NCBI GenBank assembly: GCA_018713255.1
Contig: DVFL01000041.1
Location: 1 to 64,000, forward strand
Reading direction: 5' to 3'
Length of the DNA stretch: 64,000 nucleotides
Source: Candidatus Cottocaccamicrobium excrementipullorum
GTDB lineage: Bacteria > Bacillota > Clostridia > Lachnospirales > Lachnospiraceae
Numbering within the stretch: the stretch's first letter is position 1; each line of letters begins with the position of its first letter. The notes under the pieces were generated by a model that was given only the letters and a program-made list of their open reading frames with translations, had not been told where the DNA came from and did no database searches. This document shows, in pieces, positions 26,682-36,119 of the stretch. The position numbers were made by a program, and so were the translations under genes.

Positions 26682-27395
26682 ATGAAAAATATGATTCATA
26701 CTTTTCTGGGCGTCCTTTGCGCTTTCTGTCTAATGTTTATTTTGCTTATTACCTCAGTGGAAGCGGTATGCTACTGGACCCCCGGTTATTTTGAATCAGA
26801 ATATACAAAATACGATGTACTGGATGATCTTCCGGAAATGACCATGGATGATCTCCTTGATGTTACTCATGAAATGATGGACTATCTCCGCGGAGACCGG
26901 GAGGATCTTCATGTATGGACCACCATGGGAGGGGAATACCGGGAATTTTTTACTCCGAGGGAAATTGCCCATATGGAAGATGTGCGGAATCTGTTTGTGG
27001 GCGCTATCTTTCTTCGCCGGATCTGCCTGGCAGCAATTCTTCTTTCCCTGCTGGCCATCCGCCTTTCTGGAGGCCGTCTGCGCAAGGTGCTTCCGAAAAC
27101 CATCTTTGGGGGAACCCTGCTGTTTTTCGGTGCAGCGGCAGTTCTGGGATTGATTATTTCCACAAACTTTAACCGGTATTTTATTATTTTCCACCATATC
27201 TTCTTTGATAATGATTTATGGATTCTGGACCCTTCAGTAGATATGTTAATCAATATTGTGCCGGAACCCTTCTTCATGGATACCGCCGCCCGGATTTTGA
27301 TCACCTTCGGCGCCGGAGCCCTGGTGGTGCTGGTTCTCTCATTTCTGTTCATGAGAAAGAACCGAGTTTGTCTTCCCCCTGATCCCAGCGTCTAG
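26682..27395 (+). CDS. TIGR01906/DUF1461 membrane protein (Lit-like)
   Basis: A 237-residue protein with four predicted membrane helices: one at the N-terminus, a pair at about 107-155, and one at the C-terminus. The external loop contains FFTPREIAHMEDVRNLF, the signature of TIGR01906/DUF1461. As I recall, this family includes Lit, the lipoprotein intramolecular transacylase that moves an acyl chain to make lyso-form lipoproteins. Candidate active-site histidines are in DVTHEMMDYL and FHHIFFDND. Whether this copy acts as Lit or belongs to the uncharacterised majority is uncertain. ATG follows AAGGAGCGATGC. A promoter is seen upstream, and the next gene follows after 36 nt. Confidence 0.8.
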   Translation: MKNMIHTFLGVLCAFCLMFILLITSVEAVCYWTPGYFESEYTKYDVLDDLPEMTMDDLLDVTHEMMDYLRGDREDLHVWTTMGGEYREFFTPREIAHMEDVRNLFVGAIFLRRICLAAILLSLLAIRLSGGRLRKVLPKTIFGGTLLFFGAAAVLGLIISTNFNRYFIIFHHIFFDNDLWILDPSVDMLINIVPEPFFMDTAARILITFGAGALVVLVLSFLFMRKNRVCLPPDPSV

Positions 27396-27431
27396 CTGGA
27401 GAACTATGGATAAAGGAGAGTTAGCCTGTTT

Positions 27432-29009
27432 ATGTCAATAAAAAAGACCAGCCTTTCCTGGCTGTTGTGCCTGACCACCATTTTCTCTCTGTTCTTGTGC
27501 CGGCCGGCCATGGCCGAAGTTTCCTGGCCTGAAGCTGCGCCGATTCAGGCAGACGGAGGAATTCTCATTGACGCCGAGTCCGGCGCAGTTTTATACGAAA
27601 AGAATGCCGACCAGGCCTATTACCCGGCCAGTATCACCAAAATACTCACAGCTTTGATTATTATTGAAAACTGTGACTTGGATGATATGGTCACCTTCTC
27701 CTACAATGCGGTTTATAATGTGGAAGCCGGCAGCTCCAATATGGGAGTGCTGGACGGTGACCAGCTTACGGTGAGAGACTGCCTTTACGGTCTGATGCTG
27801 GCCTCCGCCAATGAAGCAGCCAATGCCTTGGCCGAACACTGTGCCGGAAGCATTGAAGCCTTTGCAGAAATGATGAACGAAAAGGCAGAAGAACTGGGCT
27901 GCACGGGAAGCCATTTCGCTAATCCCAGCGGACTAAACGATGAAAATCATTACACTACCGCCAGAGATATGGCCCTCATCACCAAGGCCGCCATCGAAAA
28001 TCCGGTTTTTGTGGAAATCAGCAGCGCCCGGTACTGGAAACACGCCCCGATTAAGCGCTATCCCGATCCTGATGACCCCAGCAACACCGTGTACGCCCAT
28101 CACGCCATGCTGAAAAAGAACGATTCCCGCTATTATCCGGGAGTTTTCTCCGGGAAAACAGGATACACTTCCCTGGCAGGCAATACATTGGTTACCTGCG
28201 CCAGACGAGACGGCATGACCCTGATCACCGTTATCTTAAACGGCCATCAGACCCATTACCAGGATACAAAATCGTTGTTGGACTACGGCTTCGGGAATTT
28301 TGCTTCTATTCCTCTTTCTGAAGTTAATTCCTCCTATGCCTCCATTGAAAAGGATATGACCATCAGCGGTCTTACCCCCAGCCCGGTATCCTCCCTTACT
28401 GTTGATTCGGATTGCTCCATTACCCTTCCGGCAGGGGCTGATTTTGCAGATACAGAAATCAATCTTCAATACGACCTGGGGCCGGGCGCTCCTGATGATG
28501 CCGCTGCCATGCTCACCTACACTTACGGCGGACACAATGCAGGCTCAACTTACCTGCGTACAACCCAGGCGGCTCAGCCTGCCGATCTTCCCCTGGCAGC
28601 CGCTTCCCTGGCTGCTGCAGAACCCGTAGGAATCCCTGAGCCTACCACAAAAGCCGCCGACAGCCTTCCGGAATCTGTGTCAGAATCAGCCGATGGCGCT
28701 TCCCTCTCTTCTGACAACGCTTCTCAAGAAGAGCAGAGATTGTCTTCCTCAGAAGAATCTTCATCTGATGAAGAACCTGCTCCCGGGTTCTCCATTCCTT
28801 CTGTGTTCTGGATTGCAGCAGCCGTTACGTTAATTCTTGCGGCGCTGATTACTGCAGCAGTAATGGTAAAAATTCATTTGGAAAAGAAAGAAGAACGTGA
28901 CCGGTACCAACGAATGGAACGGCGGAAAAAGAGACTTCAGGAAATCGGCTGTTCCCAGGAAGAATTCGACCGGCTGATGAAAGAGCGGAGAGATTCTCAC
29001 TCTTCCTAA
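27432..29009 (+). CDS. D-alanyl-D-alanine carboxypeptidase (DacF-like PBP)
   Basis: This is a serine-type low-molecular-weight penicillin-binding protein that trims peptidoglycan stem peptides. It has a signal peptide ending PAMAEV. The S11 active-site motifs are all present: S67-I-T-K70 in YPASITKIL, S125-A-N127 in LASANEAAN, and K242-T-G in FSGKTGYT. After the beta-sandwich domain comes a long Ser/Ala/Glu-rich spacer (about 380-455). A C-terminal membrane helix (FWIAAAVTLILAALITAAVMV) and a basic cytoplasmic tail follow, so it is anchored at both ends of processing. The Shine-Dalgarno GGAG is 13 nt from the ATG. It lies in the same orientation as the Lit-like gene. Confidence 0.92.
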   Translation: MSIKKTSLSWLLCLTTIFSLFLCRPAMAEVSWPEAAPIQADGGILIDAESGAVLYEKNADQAYYPASITKILTALIIIENCDLDDMVTFSYNAVYNVEAGSSNMGVLDGDQLTVRDCLYGLMLASANEAANALAEHCAGSIEAFAEMMNEKAEELGCTGSHFANPSGLNDENHYTTARDMALITKAAIENPVFVEISSARYWKHAPIKRYPDPDDPSNTVYAHHAMLKKNDSRYYPGVFSGKTGYTSLAGNTLVTCARRDGMTLITVILNGHQTHYQDTKSLLDYGFGNFASIPLSEVNSSYASIEKDMTISGLTPSPVSSLTVDSDCSITLPAGADFADTEINLQYDLGPGAPDDAAAMLTYTYGGHNAGSTYLRTTQAAQPADLPLAAASLAAAEPVGIPEPTTKAADSLPESVSESADGASLSSDNASQEEQRLSSSEESSSDEEPAPGFSIPSVFWIAAAVTLILAALITAAVMVKIHLEKKEERDRYQRMERRKKRLQEIGCSQEEFDRLMKERRDSHSS

Positions 29010-29059
29010 GGCCGGCCCGGCCCTCAAGGTCCTCTTAAATTTACGGAAGGATAAAGGCA

Positions 29060-30124
29060 ATGCTGAAAAATACTCTGATCACGCTGATTTCCCTGACGGT
29101 GGCCACAGTACTTTCTCTGCTGTTCGTTCATTTCGGCAACGGTACTACCAGCGTAGCCATCATTTATATCCTGGCAGTGGTATTCGTAGCCAGGTACAGC
29201 GACGGATACCTTCCAGGCATCGTCGCTTCTTTTATTGGAGTAATCTGCGTTAATTACGTATTTACCTACCCTTATATGCACTTAAACTTTACCATGGCAG
29301 GATATCCGGTAACCTTTGCTGGAATGATTATTATTTCCACTCTGATCAGCACCATGACTTCTCACTTAAAGCTTCAAAGCAAGATTATCAACGAGCGGGA
29401 AAAGCTGTTGATGGAAGCAGAAAAAGAGGCCATGCGGGCGAACCTGCTCCGGGCCATCTCCCACGATCTGCGGACCCCTCTCACAGGTATGATCGGCGCC
29501 AGCTCCACTTACCTGGAAAATCAGGACAGTCTTTCCCGGGAAGAAAAGGAAAAACTGGTTCAGAATATCTATGATGATTCCAACTGGCTTTTACATATGG
29601 TGGAAAATCTGCTGACCATCACCCGAATTAAAACGAACGACACGCCTATTCACAAAACTTCAGAGCTTCTGGAGGAAGTGGTTGGAGAAGCGGTTCAGCG
29701 TTTCCGCGCCAGATTCCCCCAGGCTCAAGTTCAGGTGGAAATCCCGGACGAACTGATTCTTATTTCCGTAGACGCTACACTAATTGAGCAGGTGCTGATC
29801 AATCTGTTAGAAAATGCTTTCTTCCACGGCGATCCCTCTTCTCCCATTGAGCTGAAGGTATCTGAAGAAAAAGGCCAGACGGTTTTCCGAGTCATTGATT
29901 ACGGCCCCGGCATCGATGAAGCCCTTCTCCCCCATATTTTTGACGGCAGCCCTTCATCTCCAGGAACAGGCGGCGATTCCCGAAAGGGAATGGGAATCGG
30001 CCTTTCCATCTGCAAAACCATAATCACCGCTCACGGCGGCACCATTAACGCGTCAAATCATAAAAACGGAGCGCAGTTTACCTTCTGCCTCCCTGCACAA
30101 GAGGAAGAGAACCATGAATCTTAA
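29060..30124 (+). CDS. KdpD-like sensor histidine kinase (short form)
   Basis: This 354-residue kinase begins directly with a DUF4118 four-helix membrane domain (about residues 5-108), as in the C-terminal part of KdpD. It lacks the KdpD and Usp domains of full-length KdpD. HisKA is AISHDLRTPLTGMIG (His near 136), the N box is LINLLENAFFHG, and G boxes are YGPGID and GMGIGLSICK. It overlaps the regulator gene by 11 nt. The kdpFABC genes are not in the window, so its target may be elsewhere or may not be potassium transport. Confidence 0.9.
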   Translation: MLKNTLITLISLTVATVLSLLFVHFGNGTTSVAIIYILAVVFVARYSDGYLPGIVASFIGVICVNYVFTYPYMHLNFTMAGYPVTFAGMIIISTLISTMTSHLKLQSKIINEREKLLMEAEKEAMRANLLRAISHDLRTPLTGMIGASSTYLENQDSLSREEKEKLVQNIYDDSNWLLHMVENLLTITRIKTNDTPIHKTSELLEEVVGEAVQRFRARFPQAQVQVEIPDELILISVDATLIEQVLINLLENAFFHGDPSSPIELKVSEEKGQTVFRVIDYGPGIDEALLPHIFDGSPSSPGTGGDSRKGMGIGLSICKTIITAHGGTINASNHKNGAQFTFCLPAQEEENHES

Positions 30125-30836
30125 ACCTACCATCATTATTATTGAAGACGAAAAAAGCATCTGCAATTTTATGGAAACCACCCTGAACGCCCATGATTAC
30201 AAGGTAATCTGCGCCTCCACCGGACAAGAGGGCCTCTCGATTATTGCCTCCTGCCTTCCGGACGTAATTCTCCTGGACCTCGGTCTTCCAGATATGGATG
30301 GCCTGGATCTTATCCGGCGGGTTCGGGAATGGTCCATGATTCCCATCATTGTCATCTCTGCCAGAACCAAAGAGCAGGAAAAAGTTCTTGCCCTGGACAA
30401 CGGCTGCGACGATTACATCACCAAGCCCTTCGGCACCTCTGAGCTTTTGGCCAGAATCCGCACCGCCCTGCGCCATCGTCAGCAGCTGGAAGCAGGAACC
30501 TTAGCCAGCCAGGAGCCGGTCTATACCTTCGAGGACCTGACCATTGACTTTAACCGGCGGCTGGTGCTTCTGGCAGGAAAGCAGGTCCATCTCACCCAAA
30601 TCGAATACAAACTGGTGTCCCTTCTGGCCAGAAACAGCGGCCGGGTTCTGACTTATGATTACATCATTCATCAAATCTGGGGACCTTACGCAGACAACAG
30701 CAACAACCAGATTCTGCGGGTAAATATGGCCCATATCCGGCGGAAGCTGGAAGCCAATCCAGCCGAGCCTAGGTATATCTTTACAGAAATCGGCGTAGGG
30801 TACCGGATGCAGGAAAGCCAGAAACCATTGGACTAG
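30114..30836 (+). CDS. KdpE-like response regulator
   Basis: An OmpR/KdpE-class regulator. The receiver has IIEDEKS, phospho-Asp in VILLDLGLPDMDG, IIVISAR and TKPF. The winged helix has LTQIEYKLVSLLARNSGRVL and MAHIRRKLE. It is 240 residues long. The close match in style to KdpE (CDDYITKPFG, RYIFTEIGVGYRM) supports pairing with the KdpD-like kinase it overlaps. An intrinsic terminator follows. Confidence 0.92.
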   Translation: MNLKPTIIIIEDEKSICNFMETTLNAHDYKVICASTGQEGLSIIASCLPDVILLDLGLPDMDGLDLIRRVREWSMIPIIVISARTKEQEKVLALDNGCDDYITKPFGTSELLARIRTALRHRQQLEAGTLASQEPVYTFEDLTIDFNRRLVLLAGKQVHLTQIEYKLVSLLARNSGRVLTYDYIIHQIWGPYADNSNNQILRVNMAHIRRKLEANPAEPRYIFTEIGVGYRMQESQKPLD

Positions 30837-30865
30837 ATCATTCCAGGACAACCATTGGATTGAAA

Positions 30866-30920
30866 AAAGCAGGCTGAAGAATTTCCATTATTTTGGGAAT
30901 TCTCCGGCCTGCTTTCTTTT
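30866..30920. terminator. Bidirectional terminator between convergent genes
   Basis: AAAGCAGGC and GCCTGCTTT form the outer stem, with an inner AATTTCC...GGGAATT pair. T-rich sequence follows on the plus strand (TCTTTTC) and on the minus strand (A-run at 30863). Confidence 0.85.
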
Positions 30921-30931
30921 CTTCAGCTTCT

Positions 30932-31966
30932 TTAACCGGCAGTGGCAGAACATTTTTCTCCTCCGCCCTCTTTTTTTCTGCTTCTGGCCTGCTTCTTGGC
31001 CTGGCGCTTCTGTTTATTTTTCTCCGTACGTCTTAGCTTTACTTCATCCCGCTTCTGGGCAATGGCTGCAGCTCCCTCTTCATCTGTAAATTTGGTGGTG
31101 CGCACTGCGAACACTCCCCCTGATTCCGCCTTTTTTATCCGAATCTTTCCCCGCACCAATCCATGCTCCGGACATACCGTCAGGCACACATAAAGCCGGG
31201 GATTAGCGGCAAACCAGCGGATCTTTTTCCGCAGCATCCGCCTGCACCGAGGACAGATCACATCTGTTACCCGTTTATCCGTCAAGGCCTCTTCCTTAGA
31301 GGAAAACTCCCGTGAAACAAATTTCGTATACCCAGGAAACTCCAGAGTGATCTCCTCTTCCGGCCTCTGGGGAATCCGGTAATAATCCATGGAAAGGAAG
31401 GCTTTTACCCGGTGAAATTCCATGACTTTCATCACCTTGCCCGTATAATAAGCATCATCCATGGCATGATGGAAAGGCCTGTCCGCCTCCACCTCAATAG
31501 CCATGGCTTCCACTGCCTGATCTAAGGACAGCTTATCCTTACTCTCCTGGCAGTACAGAAGGCCGTACAGCTTCTGAAGATCATAATATAAAAAGGGCAT
31601 GGGGAAAGGAATGCTCATCTTATAATAGGTCATATTCCGCTGAAGCTCCGTTAAGTCCATGGAGCCCCAGGTGACAAAGGTATAATCCTCCCCGCACCAG
31701 GCAAGAAAACGGCAGACTGCCTCTGGAAAGGCAATGCCCTGCCGTTTCAACACTTCCATATCCAGATGAGTAACCTCGGATATTTTATAATGGAGCTGCG
31801 GATAAACCTCTGGAGAAATCAGCTGATGAAACTCATCGGTCTGACGGAAATTTTCATCCAGCTTCACCGCTCCGATTTCAATGATCTCAAAAGGAAGGCT
31901 GTCCACAGCCCCTTCCTTCCCCTTGGGACTCTGGTTCCACTCCAAATCAAATACAATGTAATTCAT
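30932..31966 (-). CDS. DEDDh 3'-5' exonuclease domain protein with zinc-ribbon-like tail
   Basis: The N-terminal domain (about residues 1-190) is a DnaQ-type exonuclease: YIVFDLEWN supplies the first Asp-x-Glu, WGSMDLTELQRN the second Asp, and HHAMDDAYYTG the His and last Asp. This fits a metal-dependent DNA or RNA 3'-5' exonuclease. After it, CPRCRRMLRKKIRW and CLTVCPEHG form a probable zinc-binding ribbon. The tail is very basic (KNKQKRQAKKQARSRKK), suggesting nucleic-acid binding. ATG at 31966 has GGGAGAG upstream. Its biological substrate is unknown. It is not part of a polymerase gene. Confidence 0.85.
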   Translation of the reverse strand: MNYIVFDLEWNQSPKGKEGAVDSLPFEIIEIGAVKLDENFRQTDEFHQLISPEVYPQLHYKISEVTHLDMEVLKRQGIAFPEAVCRFLAWCGEDYTFVTWGSMDLTELQRNMTYYKMSIPFPMPFLYYDLQKLYGLLYCQESKDKLSLDQAVEAMAIEVEADRPFHHAMDDAYYTGKVMKVMEFHRVKAFLSMDYYRIPQRPEEEITLEFPGYTKFVSREFSSKEEALTDKRVTDVICPRCRRMLRKKIRWFAANPRLYVCLTVCPEHGLVRGKIRIKKAESGGVFAVRTTKFTDEEGAAAIAQKRDEVKLRRTEKNKQKRQAKKQARSRKKEGGGEKCSATAG

Positions 31967-32069
31967 GATTCTCTCCCTATGCAAAATATCAGGACGTAAC
32001 CATTTTAGCATACAGCAGGAAGATGCACAAGGCAGTTTCGCAGAATGGCTTTATTGCCAGCTCCTTTCC

Positions 32070-33368
32070 TCAATTCACCAGATTCCCCTCCTCATCAAAC
32101 TCCAGAGGAACCGGCTCTGAAACGGCTGTCAGTCCGGGATATTTTCCCTTTACCACATCTTCATAGTAGCTTTCCGACAGCATGATCTCTCCGATATGAA
32201 GGGTATTTTTAATCCGAACCATCCGCACATTGTTCCGGTCAATGCGGTTGGCGGTGCGGATACATGCCTGGATAGCCTCCTTGTCATTGGCCACCACCGG
32301 AGGCATCATAGCGGATTTCAGCACGGTGCTGGTGAAGGAATTCATATAAATCTTATTTAAATCCAGCTTCTCAAACATCCGGGCGGTGATAATGCTGGCC
32401 AGTCCCATTCCATTGGCATTGCCGTGGGAGCAGTCTGTCAGATCCAGGAAGCAGGTGCGCTTTACCTTCAGACCGCCGGATACGTAATCATTAGACCAGG
32501 TGCCGGAAATATTAGGGTCCACCCCGGTGCCGCTGTAATTTTTTCCCATCTCGTCTACAACCAGCACATCCGCCTCTCCCACCAGGAGACTGGGCATGTT
32601 GGAGGCGGCAATTTTAAGAAGCTCCGGCTCCCGGTCAAAAATCTTATCCCTGGGAATGGCCTCAATGAGAGCCGTCTCATCATAAGCATTCTCCACACAG
32701 GGAATGGCAAAAAGAACCTTGGAGTTCTCCAGAGCCACCTTCCCGTTGGCAGGGATGTTCCGTGCCATATTGTCCATGCCGTCGCTGTGAACGCTCTCGG
32801 CCCCTTTCTGCTTTCCCAGGCCTACCACCAGCATCTTTAACACGCCGCTCTCATATTTGCCCCGGAAGGCGTTGTGAGGCTTAATCCGGCAGGACAGAAT
32901 GATGCCGTCAGCCTCATGAGCATTTTTATCCTGGTACACCGGCTTTCCGTACTCCGAATACCCTAACAGCACCGTCTCCATGGAGGACTTAATGGGACAT
33001 CCCATGGTCTCTTCTGTAATGTTAAAGCCGGCCAGCACCTCCAGCTGGCCCTCCGGCGTAGCTCCTCCATGGCTTCCCATGGCGGGAACGATAAAGGGAC
33101 TGGCCCCCTTCTCTTTGCAGAAATCCACAATGGCTTTGGTGATCACATCCACATTGGCTACGCCGCGGCTTCCTGCGGTAATGGCAATCTCCATTCCCGG
33201 CTTCACCGTCTCACTGATTTCCGGCCGGGAAAGCTGCTCGTAAACCAAAGCCGGGATTGTTTTTGGATCAACCCGGTCCCGTTTAAACTTCTGAACTGCG
33301 TGAAACATTTTTGGAATCTTAATATCTTTTAACAGGTTGGAAATCTCTTCGCTTCGTTCAAACTTCAT
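32070..33368 (-). CDS. LarA-like nickel-dependent racemase family (DUF2088)
   Basis: The 432-residue protein has the N-terminal DUF2088 region with VPAMGSHGGATPEGQ, the family's active-site loop, and RIKPHNAFRG, plus a C-terminal domain with ADVLVVDEMGKNYSGTGVDPN. Characterised members (lactate racemase LarA and relatives) use a nickel pincer cofactor made by LarB, LarC and LarE. None of those genes is seen here, so either the cofactor genes lie elsewhere or this member does not need them. Substrate unknown, with other hydroxy acids possible. ATG follows AGGAG. It sits in a minus-strand row with MATE and alcohol dehydrogenase genes, but a 170-bp gap separates them. Confidence 0.82.
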   Translation of the reverse strand: MKFERSEEISNLLKDIKIPKMFHAVQKFKRDRVDPKTIPALVYEQLSRPEISETVKPGMEIAITAGSRGVANVDVITKAIVDFCKEKGASPFIVPAMGSHGGATPEGQLEVLAGFNITEETMGCPIKSSMETVLLGYSEYGKPVYQDKNAHEADGIILSCRIKPHNAFRGKYESGVLKMLVVGLGKQKGAESVHSDGMDNMARNIPANGKVALENSKVLFAIPCVENAYDETALIEAIPRDKIFDREPELLKIAASNMPSLLVGEADVLVVDEMGKNYSGTGVDPNISGTWSNDYVSGGLKVKRTCFLDLTDCSHGNANGMGLASIITARMFEKLDLNKIYMNSFTSTVLKSAMMPPVVANDKEAIQACIRTANRIDRNNVRMVRIKNTLHIGEIMLSESYYEDVVKGKYPGLTAVSEPVPLEFDEEGNLVN

Positions 33369-33538
33369 ACTTTAGCTCCTATTCTGAAAAATCAAGTTTT
33401 CTGCACCCTATAAATGGTTTTTCTGTATTTAATCCGGTTTCCGGCAAACCACAAAAGTCCGGAAGTCTCCTCGTTTAAAGGCAGCTCCATCTGGCTGCAC
33501 TCCGGTTTTACATAAGGGCGCCAGCGGCAATTCCCTTG

Positions 33539-34900
33539 TTAATCCGCGGTTTTTTCCCGCTTAAACATTCGGGCAAGAATGATCACTGCAACAGCAGCAA
33601 GAACAATCTCTGCTGTAAACTGAGCGTAAGCCAGACCATAAAGGGGGAACAGCGCATTTAAAATATTCAGAGCCGGGATCTCCAAAACTACTTTTCTTAA
33701 AATGGCAAAGACAAAGGCATGTTTTCCCATTCCCACAGCCTGGAACACGCCTACTGCCAGAAAATCCATCGCCAGGAATGGAAGTCCCAAACAGAATCCT
33801 CGCAGGAAGCGGGAACCGTATTGGATAATCTGCTCATTATCCATAAATAGTTCAATGAGAGAATCTGCAAAAACATAATATCCGGCTGAGATCATAATCA
33901 AAAAGCCAACAGTAATCTTAGCCGACATTACTACGCACTCTTTCATTCGCTTCCGGTTTCCTGAGGAAAAATTATAGCCTACCAGGGGCATAATTCCCTG
34001 AGAAAAGCCCTGAGCCACATACATGGGAACCATGTTTACCTTCTGGGTAATCCCCATAGCGGCAATAGCATCTGCACCATAAGCGGCGGTAAAATTATTT
34101 AACACCGTCATGCCCGTAACATTCAACAGATTCTGAATCGCCGCCGGCAGTCCCACTGCCAGAATTCCCATTACAATGGCCTTGCGGAAACCGAAATTTC
34201 CAGGATTCAGACTGATATTGGTTTTTCCTCTGCGGACAAACAGCAGCACGAAGAAATACAGGCAGGCCACACAGTTTGACAGCATGGTAGCCAGGCCTGC
34301 TCCTGCAGCGCCCATATTAAATCCCCAGGGAAGGATAAATACAGGATCCAGAACGATATTTAACAAACATCCGCTCATCGTTCCAATGCTGGCGTGAAGG
34401 GCATTTCCCTCAGACCGAACCATATACGCCATCACCACATTTAAGATAGAAGGAACCGCTCCCCAGATCACCGTCCATTTTACATACCCCACGGTAGAAC
34501 CCATGGTGTCTGCATCCGCCCCTAATAAGGTTAACAGGGGAGTCTGGAGAATAAGGCAAAACAGAGAGATAAATATACCTCCCGCCACCGCACAATAAAA
34601 TCCAAAGGCAGAACTCTGGCGCACCGTATCATAATCTTTCCGCCCCATAGCCCGGCTCATCATGCTGGAACTTCCCACACCAAACAAATTGTTCACTGCA
34701 TTAAACGCCAAAAGCAGAGGCGCCGCCAAAGCTACCGCTGCATTCTCCACCGGATCATTTAGCATCCCTACAAAATAAGTATCCGCCAGATTATAAAGCA
34801 CCATAACCAGAGAGCTGATAATGGTTGGTACTGCCAGAGTGGCGATCGCCCTGGGCATCGGGGTTGATTCAAATAATTCTGTTTTTGATATGCTGCTCAA
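33539..34900 (-). CDS. MATE family efflux transporter
   Basis: A 453-residue protein with about twelve membrane helices arranged as two similar halves, each beginning with the family pattern (ALAVPTIISSLVMVLYNLADTYFVG in the first half). The sequence FGVGSSSMMSRAMGR is typical of MATE proteins from clostridia. It would export drugs or metabolites by Na+ or H+ antiport. The start is TTG at 34900, after AGAGAGG 9 nt upstream. No nearby ATG precedes the first helix. It lies 18 nt downstream of the alcohol dehydrogenase, so they are probably cotranscribed. Confidence 0.9.
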   Translation of the reverse strand: MSSISKTELFESTPMPRAIATLAVPTIISSLVMVLYNLADTYFVGMLNDPVENAAVALAAPLLLAFNAVNNLFGVGSSSMMSRAMGRKDYDTVRQSSAFGFYCAVAGGIFISLFCLILQTPLLTLLGADADTMGSTVGYVKWTVIWGAVPSILNVVMAYMVRSEGNALHASIGTMSGCLLNIVLDPVFILPWGFNMGAAGAGLATMLSNCVACLYFFVLLFVRRGKTNISLNPGNFGFRKAIVMGILAVGLPAAIQNLLNVTGMTVLNNFTAAYGADAIAAMGITQKVNMVPMYVAQGFSQGIMPLVGYNFSSGNRKRMKECVVMSAKITVGFLIMISAGYYVFADSLIELFMDNEQIIQYGSRFLRGFCLGLPFLAMDFLAVGVFQAVGMGKHAFVFAILRKVVLEIPALNILNALFPLYGLAYAQFTAEIVLAAVAVIILARMFKREKTAD

Positions 34901-34918
34901 GTGAATGTTCCTCTCTTT

Positions 34919-35959
34919 CTATGGCTTCACCGCCACTTTTATCACTCCGTCTTTTCTCTGCTCAAACAGTTCATAAGCCTCCATAATCCGGCTTAAAGGA
35001 AAGGTATGGGTAATCAGCCCAGTGGTATCGATCTTCCCCTGGCGAATCAGTTCAAGAATCTCATCGCAGTCGCAGCCGTCCACGCCTCCTGTCTTAAACG
35101 TTAGATTCTTTCCATACATCTCCGGAAGGGGAAGAATCTGCGGATGGTCATAAAGAGCCACTATCACCACGATTCCATTGGGCCTTGCCGCCTTCCAGGC
35201 CATGGCAAAGGTCTTCTCCGTTCCCGCCGCTTCAATCACTACATCAGCTCCGCCTCGTCCGCTTAACGCCGATGCTGCCGCCGCCGGATCCTCTAACTCC
35301 GGATCAATCACCTTTACCTCCGGGTACCGTCTCCTGACATACTCCCGCCTGGCCGGATCCGTCTCCGCCACCAAAATGTGCCCCGGATTTTTTAATCTCA
35401 CACAATCTAAGGTGCATACCCCTGTGGGACCGGCGCCAATTAAAAAAACCGTATCCCCTGGCTTAATCTCTCCGATTTTTGCCGCCCAATATCCAGTGGC
35501 CAGAATATCTCCCACAAACAGGGCCTGCTCGTCCCTCACTTCATCTGGAATCCGGTTAAGTCCCTGCTGAGCGTAAGGAACCCGCACATACTCCGCCTGC
35601 CCTCCGTCAATCCGGCAGCCCAGGGCCCAGCCTCCATTTTTATCTTCACAGTTATTTACAAAACCATGACGACAGAAAAAGCACTCACCGCAGAAGGTCT
35701 CTACATTAACCGTCACCCGGTCATTTGGTTTTACCTTCGTTACTTTGCTGCCTACTGCTTCCACCACTCCCACCATCTCATGGCCCAGAGTAATGCCCTC
35801 TGCCGCCCGGGGCACCGACCCGTGCTTAATATGCAGATCGCTGGTGCAAATACTTGCCAGAGTAACCCTGACAATAGCATCTCCCGGCTCAAGAATCTCC
35901 GGTTTCGGCTTCTCTCCCAGCACAAATTTTCCCTTTGCCTCATAAATGCAGGCCAGCAT
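34919..35959 (-). CDS. Zinc-dependent medium-chain alcohol dehydrogenase
   Basis: A 346-residue MDR-family oxidoreductase. The catalytic zinc site is indicated by ASICTSDLHI and the GHEMVGVVE motif near residue 60. The structural zinc cysteines are in CGECFFCRHGFVNNC. The Rossmann nucleotide-binding loop is VFLIGAGPTGVCTLD, with an acidic residue in VAETDPARR, which suggests NAD(H) preference. Substrate, such as a secondary alcohol or polyol, cannot be assigned. ATG at 35959 follows AAAGGGGG. It is the upstream gene of a pair with the MATE transporter. Confidence 0.9.
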   Translation of the reverse strand: MLACIYEAKGKFVLGEKPKPEILEPGDAIVRVTLASICTSDLHIKHGSVPRAAEGITLGHEMVGVVEAVGSKVTKVKPNDRVTVNVETFCGECFFCRHGFVNNCEDKNGGWALGCRIDGGQAEYVRVPYAQQGLNRIPDEVRDEQALFVGDILATGYWAAKIGEIKPGDTVFLIGAGPTGVCTLDCVRLKNPGHILVAETDPARREYVRRRYPEVKVIDPELEDPAAAASALSGRGGADVVIEAAGTEKTFAMAWKAARPNGIVVIVALYDHPQILPLPEMYGKNLTFKTGGVDGCDCDEILELIRQGKIDTTGLITHTFPLSRIMEAYELFEQRKDGVIKVAVKP

Positions 35960-36052
35960 AACCTTTATCCCCCTTTACCTGATAAAATCTCTACCTTTCA
36001 TTTTAGCAGAAGGCGGGAAAAAGAACCACAAAAATCGTCAATCTAGCTCTCA

Positions 36053-36106
36053 TAAAAAAAATCCTGGAGATTCAAGGCTTTTACGCCTTAATTCTCCAGG
36101 ATCTTC
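36053..36106 (-). terminator. Terminator after the DUF2798 gene
   Basis: On the minus strand ATCCTGGAGAATT pairs with a GATTCTCCAGGAT-like arm around GGCGTAAAAGCC, followed by TTTTTTT. Confidence 0.85.
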
Positions 36107-36119
36107 TATTGTTCTTAAA

